A model generated the notes under the pieces. It searched no databases. It saw only the letters and a list, made by a program, of their open reading frames with translations, and had not been told where the DNA came from. Below, in pieces: positions 1 to 8,500 of a stretch of DNA of 28,596 nucleotides (position 1 is the first letter of the stretch; every line of letters begins with the position of its first letter). The position numbers were made by a program, and so were the translations under genes. Origin of the DNA: Branchiostoma floridae (lineage: Eukaryota > Chordata > Leptocardii > Amphioxiformes > Branchiostomatidae). Where the stretch lies: the NCBI RefSeq assembly GCF_000003815.2, contig NC_049982.1:3627294-3655889 (forward strand), written 5' to 3'.

Positions 1-970
1 GCTAGTATTTCCCGGCTTGGGCTCGCGACGCCAGAGGTCCATTGTTTCGTTTAAACAAAGGATATTTAGTATGTAGGTGTCAGGTATGCAAATACACTCG
101 ACAGTGAAGTCGATACAATAATGTTATGCTTCATTCTTTCTCACACCTAAGAGTTTTTTTTTCTTGATAATAGCTCCTTGGTCACACGAAAGGGGGTTGA
201 AAATCGTTTTTTAACCTCCGTGCTCTGAACAGATATTTTTAAGTTATTTGAATTGGGGACATATATTAGAAAATATTAGTGAGTAGTGAGGCCCTTTGTC
301 GGACCCTTCCTCTATCGACCAGGCCCGCTTTAGTACACCGCAGGTGACCCATAAGGTACCCTGGGGGTAATTTTGCTCCGGCTTGACGGTCTTAGGGTCC
401 GAAAATGTAAGTGGCCCCGTGCCTTCACGGAATGACGGACACAAAGGCTTTCCACACTGTTCGGTGACAATGTTAGGGAAATTAAACACATAATTTGAAC
501 AAATCAACAGTTAGAAAAAAATTCTACGTTTAGTATAATGATAAGCCTTGTTGATACAATAAAAAAAGAGACTTTCTTGTCTTCATTCCAGTAAGACTTC
601 TATACAGTTTAGAACCATTTTCTTTCAAACAACATGTTAGCAATTATCACTTGAATACACATTACCCTTTCACTCAACCACTTCTCAAAACACGCAGTGT
701 GTGGGTACCGCGAACTACCGGACATGGCCATGTCCGGCAATGATTGGGGATATTCGGCACCGGACACAACGTGGCTCGAAATTCCTTTATACGCCCCGGA
801 CATGTCAAGTTACACGGTAGTGTAAGAAACCAGACATTGCCAGATATTCTTGTTTCCGTGCAGTGAACCCCCCCCCCCCCATAACCCTCCACCATAACCC
901 CCAACCACATGATCAGTATCCCCTGACTCCAGCCAGCAAACCTGGCCTGACCACCCTCAAAATTACACAA
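1..970. other. Unassigned 5' flank / upstream intron sequence
   Basis: I see no supported gene here. The short open frames (for example 244-507 and 674-970 on the minus strand) show no recognisable family and have no plausible splice flanks. Visible landmarks are a perfect 20-bp palindrome at 718-737 and a run of 13 C at 868-880. The run leads into degenerate CCATAACCC-type sequence that grades into the telomere-like array. By context this is probably a MED25 intron, because the VWA-encoding exons must lie further upstream, but nothing in the stretch proves it. Confidence 0.5.
868..880. repeat. Poly-C homopolymer run
   Basis: Thirteen consecutive C residues precede CCATAACCC-like degenerate repeats. 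It is prone to length error in sequencing and slippage in vivo. Confidence 0.9.
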
Positions 971-1096
971 CCTACCCTTACCCTTACACCCACCCTTACC
1001 CCCACCCTTACCCCCACCCTAACCCCCACCCTTACCCCCACCCTAACCCCCACCCTTACCCCCACCCTAACCCTAACCCCCACCCTAACCCCCACC
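971..1096. repeat. Telomere-like interstitial array, left part
   Basis: Tandem repeats of CCCTWACCCCCA, that is, canonical CCCTAA telomere units alternating with CCCCCA-type variants. A second block of the same motif lies at 4915-4947, directly after the 3' tail of the retrotransposon. The two blocks read as one array interrupted by that insertion. Confidence 0.85.
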
Positions 1097-2697
1097 TAAA
1101 GAGACAGCCGACCACAAGGCTTATAGAAGACTGCGGAATATAGTGGTTCGTGAAAACAGAAAAAAGAAAAAGTCATTCTACACACAACAGATCGACCTAC
1201 ATAGTAGGAATAACGACAGCAAGCGACTCTGGCAAACAGTAAATGGAATGCTGGGTAGAAACATCAGTAAGACACCAAACTTTATTGAATCAGATGGACA
1301 AATTTTAATGAAACCAGCTGAAATTGCGGAGTATTTCAACAATTACTTCACTGAGAAAGTCTCAAGACTCACAAGTGGCGATGATCCTGACACAGACAAG
1401 GCAGTCGAACCAATTAAAGAACATATCATGGCTGAAAAGTATTACTCTTTCAGTTTTCAACAAGTATCAGTAGAACAGGTGGAAGAACAGTTAAAATCAC
1501 TACACCCTGGCAGAGCCACCGGGCACGATGATATAGACAATACCTTGCTGAGGCTGTGTGCTAACCACATTGCCAAACCACTTTGCCACATTTTCAACAG
1601 CTCCCTTGTGCAAGGAATTTTCCCCTCCCAATGGAAGAAAGCTAAAGTAATTCCATTAATAAAAGACAAATCCTCCCCACTCAATGGACCAAATAGTCGC
1701 CCAATAAGCTTATTACCTGCCATAAGTAAAGTCATGGAGAGAATATGTCAGAAGCAAATACAAACTTACATGGTATCAAATGATATTTTCTCCGGTAATC
1801 AACATGCGTATAAGCGCTTCCACTCCACTTCTAGCGCGCTCACACAAATGTCAGACTACTGGCTGGAAGAAATAGACAAGGGTAACTTAGTAGGAGCAGT
1901 TTTGTTAGATTTTAGTGCTGCTTTTGATGTTATCAATCATGAGATCTGTCTGGCCAAATTACAAAGTTATGGCTTTACACAATCTGCCATAAACTGGACA
2001 AGAAGCTACCTAGAAAACAGGAAACAGGCCGTGTTTGTGAATGGAAGCTACTCATCATTCATTGAAACAAAATGTGGCGTACCCCAAGGCAGCTGCCTCG
2101 GTCCCCTTCTCTTCTGTATTTTCACAAACAATCTGCCAACGGTAACTACCCAAAGTGTGGTTGTGATGTACGCCGATGATTCCACCCCATCCACATCAGC
2201 TTCTGACATTACAGAATTACAAAATAAGCTGCAGACAGACTTGTCTAAGATATGGAATTGGGTGAGGACAAACAACTTAATCCTCAACATTGGCAAAACA
2301 AAATCAATCGTCTTGGGTTCACCACATAGGCTAAAAAGGAAGCCGAAGCTACAACTTTCCATCGAAGGCAAAATCATTACACAGGTGGAACAGGCGGACT
2401 TACTAGGTGTCACTGTGGATCAGCAGCTCTCATGGGCTCTACAAGTAAACAAAACAAAGATGAAGATGGCAGGAGCTCTTGCTTCAATTAGGAAATATAA
2501 GGAATACTTCACTCCCAACCTGTTGAAAACTGTGATACAGACCTTGGTCCTATCTCACCTAGATTACGGCTTAGTACTCACGTCTTCATCGCCTCAGACC
2601 CACCTAGACAAACTGCAAGTTATCCAGAATAGAGCAGCTAGGCTGGCAACAGGTGCATGTTTTGATGCAAACCTAGACGTACTACATAATCAGTTAA

Positions 2698-3358
2698 AGG
2701 ACAGCATCAGAAAATTTTCAATTCTTTATTTTCCAGTAGTTTACTCATTAAAAAGTTGATGTACGTCAATTTTTACATTGATCCGCCTAATATGACCCTG
2801 TAGACACGTTTGAACTTCGCGCTCTCCTCCTCTCCCCGCCGTGCTGGCCGATGACGTAATGGCCTCGTTCTGATCGTCTGAGATTGTATGACGTCACGGA
2901 TCCGAAACTTCTAGCCAGCCATTTTGCTCGGTGAACCTCGGTCCTCTCAGCGGTAAATAATCACCCCGCCATTCTGGAGTTCAGTTTGTTGTCATTGAAA
3001 ATTACTTTCGTGGACCTGTAAGTCGCATCGTGAGCTGTCTACGAAGCCATAGTCCCCGGGAGACTGAACATGAATAAGCTTGCCTGCGTGTGAACCGCGC
3101 GGCGACGGAACGAAATCAAAACAATGGTGGAGGGGGAGGTTCACGCACCGTGCCATTCTGGACTATTACAAGAGCGAGTTCGGGTCAGTTCTTACCTTCT
3201 CCTTTTCGGACAGCACAGCGATAATTACACATAAGCTTCCACGAATTTTGGTTGAACTCACAATTGTCCAACTGGCAGGGACATTAAAAAAAAATCATTC
3301 TCTGACAACATACCCTTGATCGCTACATATCGAACGATCCCCCTTCCGCGCCGAAACA
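2698..3358 (+). repeat. Left arm of the foldback element
   Basis: This arm pairs with 3589-4239. It contains a perfect CRE-type TGACGTCA near 2889 and a second ATGACGTAA motif near 2854. The other arm keeps both in mirror position. The open frame at 3080-3319 parallels the minus-strand frame at 3583-3852 in the other arm, as expected from inverted duplication rather than from two genes. Confidence 0.85.
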
Positions 3359-3588
3359 TACATACAGCATTGTTGTTTTTACATACAACACAGGCCGGCA
3401 TTGTGAATGGCGCGAAATGTCGGCTTCGTTTCAGAGTCCGTGATTTGTTTTGAATGAACCCCCAGCAATCACCGCCAAAGCTACATGATTGAAAAACCGA
3501 CCAGTCCAGATAATTTACCCAAGAAACAGAAAATAAAGTGAGAGGCGAGGCGTAACTCGCACGATCTGTACAAGTTGCGGTGCTATCT

Positions 3589-4239
3589 GTTTCGGCGCGA
3601 AAAGGGGGTTGTTCGATATGTAGCGATCAAGGGTATGTTGTCAGTAGAACAAACGAGGTCTACAACTGTGAATTCAACCAAAATTCGTGGAAACTTACGT
3701 GTAATTATCACTGTGCTGTTCGGAAAGGAGAAGGTAAGAACTGACCCGAACTCGCTCTTGTAATAGTCCAGAATGGCACGGTGCGTGAACCTCCCCAAAA
3801 ACCATTGTTTTGATTTCGTCCCGTCGCCGCGCGGTTCACCCGCTGCAGACAAGCTAATTCATGTTCAGTCTCCCGGGGACTATGGCTTCGTAGACAGCTC
3901 ACAACGCGACTTACAGGTCCACGAAGTTAATTGTCAACAACAACGGACTGGCTTCCAGAATGGCGGTGTGATTTCCCGCCGAAGGGACCGAGGTTCACCG
4001 AGCAAAATGGCTGGCATGGCCAGAAGTTTCAATTCTGATTTGTGACGTCAGCGCGCAGGCAATCAGAACGAGGCCATTACGTCATCGGCCAGCGCGGCGG
4101 GAGAGGGGAGGAAAGCGCGAAGTTCAAACGTGTCTACAGGGTCATATTGGGCGGATTAATGTAAAAATTGACGTAAATCAACTTTTTAATGAGTAAACTA
4201 CTGGAAAATAATGAATTGAAGATTTTCTGATGCTTTCCT
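3589..4239 (-). repeat. Right arm of the foldback element
   Basis: Reverse complement of 2698-3358 with scattered substitutions and small indels (for example GTTTTTGGGGAGG against GGTGGAGGGGGAGG). The divergence is modest, so the two arms have been separate for some time or exchange sequence incompletely. Confidence 0.85.
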
Positions 4240-4578
4240 TTAAACTGGCCCTCAGTAAAAGAAAGACTTTTCACAGGCACTATCAACATATTCCATAAAG
4301 TAGTAAAGGAAAAACAGCCAAAATGCATTTTCAGTCGTTTAAAAACAGTTAACACCGCACATTCTCACAACACCAGACTAGCACAGAAAGGAGCAATCCT
4401 GCTACCCAAACCCAGAACTAATGCCATTACTCGAACCTTCTTATACAGAGCTATCAAAACATACAACACTTTACCAATTCACATTACATCCTCAAATCCA
4501 CGGGCATTCAAAGTAAAAATCTGGTCCTGGACAAAACCTCAAAGACATAAAAACTCACCTGTCAGCTCATGGTGGTAA

Positions 4579-4914
4579 ACTTGACTATAAGCCATCTGTA
4601 AATTTCATGACCTCTGACCTCCACAATATCCAATATATGATAATATAATGTACATGTATGATATAATATGATAATAATGTTTTTGTTTATGTTAATTGAA
4701 TGAGGATAATGATGAATTGATTGATTGACGTTATGAGTAATTTAATGTATTGCATAATATGATAAGTTAAGAATGTTAATGATTGATTTATGCTAGTTGT
4801 TTGATCAACATTATCTGTATAATTTGTTGTTATGTATTTTATTCATTGTGTGTAAAGGACTCCAGGAAGATTAGTTCAATGTAACTAATGGAGATTCCTA
4901 ATAAACAAACAAAC
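4579..4914 (+). other. 3' untranslated region and tail of the first retrotransposon
   Basis: AT-rich sequence with repeated TGATAATAT/TGATTGATT words, ending in an ATTAGTTCAATGTAACTAAT imperfect inverted repeat (about 4871-4889) and the AATAAACAAACAAA tail. A short stem-loop directly before the tail is a common 3' recognition feature of CR1/L2-type elements. I infer that role here; it is not shown. Confidence 0.6.
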
Positions 4915-4947
4915 CTTAACCCCACCCTAACCCCCACCCTAACCCCC
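4915..4947. repeat. Telomere-like interstitial array, right part
   Basis: CCTTAACCCCACCCTAACCC-type units, the same motif as 971-1096, now on the other side of the retrotransposon. It runs straight into the 31-bp array. Confidence 0.85.
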
Positions 4948-5395
4948 TGATGTTCTGTATCTGTTCTGCAGACCCCCCTGATGTTCTGTATCTGTTCTGC
5001 AGACCCCCTGATGTTCTGTATCTGTTCTGCAGACCCCCCTGATGTTCTGTATCTGTTCTGCAGACCCCCCTGATGTTCTGTATCTGTTCTACAGACCCCC
5101 TGATGTTCAGACAGTGTTTCTGTTCTGCAGACCCCCCTGATGTTCTGTATCTGTTCTGTAGACCCCCCTGATGTTCTGTATCTGTTCTGCAGACCCCCTG
5201 ATGTTCTGTATCTGTTCTGCAGACTTCCTGATGTTCTGTATCTGTTCTGCAGACTTCTGTATCTGTTCTGCAGACCCCCTGATGTTCTGTATCTGTTCTG
5301 CAGACCCCCCTGATGTTCTGTATCTGTTCTGCAGACCCCCTGATGTTCTGTATCTGTTCTGTAGACCCCCCTGATGTTCTGTATCTGTTCTGCAG
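4947..5395 (+). repeat. 31-bp minisatellite containing the exon 1 splice acceptor
   Basis: About 14 units of 31 bp, each with TATCTGTTCTGCAG followed by ACCCCC. The last unit is the actual 3' end of the intron: CTGTTCTGCAG at 5385-5395, then exon sequence ACCCCCACC. Each unit therefore copies the polypyrimidine tract, the AG, and about six bases of the exon. A few units are shortened (near 5240-5275) or altered (near 5105). Confidence 0.9.
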
Positions 5396-5561
5396 ACCCC
5401 CACCCCTCCCCCTGCCAGCAAGCCCAGCCCAGCCGGCCCCCCCAAAGGAGCCCAGCAGATGGCAGCTCACATCATGAAGGAAGCCATCGCACGCGCGCGC
5501 CAGCCTTCTCCCAACGTCACTGTGCAGCCATGGCGACAGAATGAGCCCAGAACGGTGTCAG
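5396..5561 (+). CDS. MED25: MED25 exon 1 in window (linker)
   Basis: The acceptor is CTGTTCTGCAG|ACC. The donor is TGTCAG|GTGTGA, leaving phase 1, and the G completes a glycine codon with exon 2. The exon encodes a Pro/Ser-rich start, then a helix-like segment [15 protein letters not shown], which may correspond to the QNAVEAAKNQK stretch of human MED25, then [14 protein letters not shown]. The frame is set by the join to exon 2. The alternative donor 10 bp upstream (ACG|GTGTCA) is weaker and would break the frame. Confidence 0.8.
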
Positions 5562-8500
5562 GTGTGACTCATGGTTACATAGAACAGTATAACAATTTAG
5601 TGGTAATCTTGGTTACATAACCTGGGTGGGGCCAGGGGAACCATTATTGTGGGGTGTGCTCCCCAACCCACAGTAGGGTGGGGCCAGGGGAACCATCATT
5701 GTGGGGTGTGCTCCCTAACCCACAGTAGGGTGGGACCAGGGGAACCATTATTGTGGGGTGTGCTCCCTAACCCACAGTAGGGTGGGGCCAGGGGAACCAT
5801 TATTGTGGGGTGTGCTCCCTAACCCACAGTAGGGTGGGCCCTGGGGAACCATTAGTGCTCCCTAACCCACAGTAGGGTGGGGCCAGGGGAATCGTTAGAG
5901 TGGGGTGTGCTCCCTAACCCACAGTAGGGTGGGGCCAGGGGAACCATCAAGGTGGGGTGTGCTCCCTAACCCACAGTAGGGTGGGGCCAGGGGAACCATT
6001 ATTGTGGGGTGTGCTCCCTAACCCACAGTAGGGTGGGCCCAGGGGAATCATTAGAGTGGGGTGTGCTCCCTAACCCACAGTAGGGTGGGGCCAGGGGAAC
6101 CATCAAGGTGGGGTGTGCTCCCTAACCCACAGTAGGGTGGGACCAGGGTAACCATTATTGTTGGGTGTGCTCCCTAACCCACAGTAGGGTGGGCCCAGGG
6201 GAATCATTATTGTTGGGTGTGCTCCCTAACCCACAGTAGGGTGGGCCCAGGGGAATCATTAGAGTGGGGTGTGCTCCCTAACCCACAGTAGGGTGGGCCA
6301 GGGGAACCATTATTGTGGGGTGTGCTCCCTAACCCACAGTAGGGTGGGGCCAGGGGAACCATTATTGTTGGGTGTGCTAGTTAGTGAAAGTGATTGTTTA
6401 TTTACCTGCGGCTCAGGAGGACCCTCCCGCCTGCCTGGAGCTGCTCCCAACACAGGACAGCAGCAGCAGCAGGGAAGCTGGCAGCCTCAGGCCCCGCCCA
6501 AACCTGCACAGGTGAGGCGCACCTGTACATGACTGCACACACCTGACACACCTGCACAGGTGAGGCACACCTGTACATGACTGCACACACCTGACACACC
6601 TGCACAGGTGAGGCACACCTGTACATGACTGCACACACCTGACACACCTGCACAGGTGAGGCACACCTGTACATGACTGCACACACCTGACACACCTGCA
6701 CAGGTGAGGCACACCTGTACATGACTGCACACACCTGACACACCTGCACAGGTGAGGCGCACCTGTACATGACTGCACACACCTGACACACCTACACAGG
6801 TGAGGCGCACCTGTACATGACTGCAAACACCTGACACACCTGCACACACCTGCACAGGTAAGGCATGCCTGCACACACCTGCACACACCTGCACACACCT
6901 GCACAGCTAAGGCAGGCCTGCACATACCTGCACAGCTAAGGCATGCCTGCACACACCTGCACAGGTAAGGCATGCCTGCACACACCTGCACAGGTAAGGC
7001 ATGCCTGCACACACCTGCACAGGTAAGGCATGTCTGCACACACCTGCACAGCTAAGGCATGCCTGCACATACCTGCACACACCTGTACATGACTGCACAC
7101 ACCTGCACAGCTAAGGCATGCCTACACACACCTGCACAGGTAAGGCATGCCTACACACACCTGCACAGGTAAGGCATGCCTGCACATACCTGCACACACC
7201 TGCACTGGTAAGGCATGCCTGCACATACCTGCAAACACTTGCACATAGCTGCACAGGTAAGGCATGCCTGCACACACCTGCACAGGTAAGGAACACCTGC
7301 ACATGTCTGCACACACCTGCTCATGTAAGACACATCTGCACACACATGTACAGGTTAGGGGCACCTGCACACATGGTGACACCTACACAAGTAAGGCACA
7401 CCTGCACACACCTGCACAGGTAAGGAACACCTGCGCATGTCTGCACACACCTGCTCAGGTAAGGCACATCTGCACACACATGTACAGCTAAGGCATGCCT
7501 GCACACACCTGCACACACCTGCTCAGGTAAGGCACATCTGCACACACATGTACAGGTTAGGGGCACCTGCACACATGGTGACACCTACACAAGTAAGGCA
7601 CACCTGCACACACCTGGACAGGTAAGGCACCTGCATCAAGCTTCACAGGTAAAGCACTTCTGCACACACCCGCACGGGTAGTTCATTGTCCTTGGTTGTT
7701 GTGAATTATTTGAATTTCTCTCTTGACCAGCTTTTGGCCTCCTTTTTTTCCAGATGCCTACATCCACCAGCCTGGCCCAGTCCATGGCCGGCCCCTCTAG
7801 TCTGGCCCAATCGAGTCTGCCCCAATCCATGGCAGGTGTTTCTAGTCTGGCCCAGTCCAGTCTGGCCCAGTCCAGTCTGGCCCAGTCCATGGCCGGCCCC
7901 ACCAGCTTGGCCCAGTCAAATCTGGCCCAGTCAAATCTGGCCCAGTCAAATCTGGCCCAGTCAAATCTGGCCCAGTCTGGCCCCCTCATCAGCTCCATCT
8001 CTACCAGCCAGCCACCGCCCATGAACACCGGTATGATACCCAGCATGACACAGGCTCCACGAGTGCAGCAGCAGCAGTTTCCTGTGTCCCAGCCTCAGGT
8101 ACAGTATCATCATCATCATCATCATCATCACTATTCACACTGTCCCAGCCTCAGGTACAGTTTATAACAGTTACTGTTTACTTGTTTGTGTTCCTGCCAG
8201 ACAACTGTTTACATGTTTGTGTTTCTGCCAGACAACTGTTTACTTGTTTGTGTTCCTGCTGGACGACTATTTACTTGTTTGTGTTCCTGCTGGACGACTA
8301 TTTACTTGTTTGTGTTCCTGCCAGACAACTATTTACTTGTTTGTGTTCCTGCTGGACGACTATTTACTTGTTTGTGTTCCTGCTGGACGACTATTTACTT
8401 GTTTGTGTTCCTGCCGGGCAACTGTTTACTTGTTTGTGTTCCTGCCAGACAACTGTTTACTTGTTTGTATTCCTGCCAGACAACTGTTTACTTGTTTGTG

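Larger units (their letters stand above)
2698..4239. mobile_element. Foldback (long inverted repeat) element with TTAA target duplication
   Basis: Arms of about 660 bp (2698-3358 and 3589-4239) are reverse complements with scattered mismatches and small indels. They surround a spacer of about 230 bp. The termini match as AGGACAGCATCAGAAAAT on the left and the complement of AGGAAAGCATCAGAAAAT on the right. TTAA flanks both ends (2694-2697 and 4240-4243), and removing the element plus one TTAA restores the interrupted frame exactly. TTAA duplication is typical of piggyBac transposition, but these termini do not begin CCY as canonical piggyBac ends do, so the family is open. No transposase is recognisable. 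Both arms carry an 80-90 residue open frame around GRFTHRAILDYYKSEFGS, with no known relative. Confidence 0.85.
1098..4578 (+). pseudogene. Reverse transcriptase of non-LTR retrotransposon, split by a foldback element
   Basis: The first segment is open from about 1098 to 2697 and shows reverse transcriptase blocks in order: RPISLLP near 1700; motif A LDFSAAFD with its aspartate at 1908-1910; GVPQGSCLGPLLF at 2076-2114; and YADD at 2169-2180. After the insertion the frame resumes at 4240-4578 with the usual C-terminal element of these proteins (a SHNTR-like stretch, then FLYRAIKTYNTLP and an FK-containing end) and stops at TAA 4576. Joining the two parts across the duplicated TTAA gives one uninterrupted frame. 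Apart from the insertion the catalytic core has no stop, so the copy looks fairly young. The endonuclease domain is missing because of 5' truncation, so it cannot be autonomous as it stands. Confidence 0.9.
1097..4914 (+). mobile_element. 5'-truncated non-LTR retrotransposon (CR1/L2-like), with nested insertion
   Basis: The element starts abruptly inside coding sequence at the edge of the telomere-like array, so it is 5'-truncated. It carries a reverse transcriptase frame, a 3' untranslated region, and a short tail reading AATAAACAAACAAA at about 4900-4914. The same CCCTAACCCCCA motif resumes right after the tail. No poly(A) run is present. Short A-rich repeat tails of this kind fit the CR1/L2 part of the Jockey superfamily. 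A 1.54-kb foldback element occupies 2698-4239. The exact clade is not certain from reading alone. Confidence 0.85.

Noticed and set aside
244-507. Minus-strand 87-codon frame as a possible exon or gene
   Set aside because: No recognisable domain, no convincing splice sites, and MED25 runs on the other strand; could be chance.
4916-5470. 184-codon minus-strand frame
   Set aside because: It is the complement of the 31-bp acceptor array and has no family signature.
6402-7625. Several 60-208 codon Cys/Val-rich frames on both strands
   Set aside because: All lie in the 48/29-bp donor array; the composition is that of the repeat, and the frames change wherever unit length changes.
7754-7756. ATG at the start of exon 3 as a translation start
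   Set aside because: It follows a strong acceptor and the frame is continuous with exons 1 and 2; it is an internal methionine.
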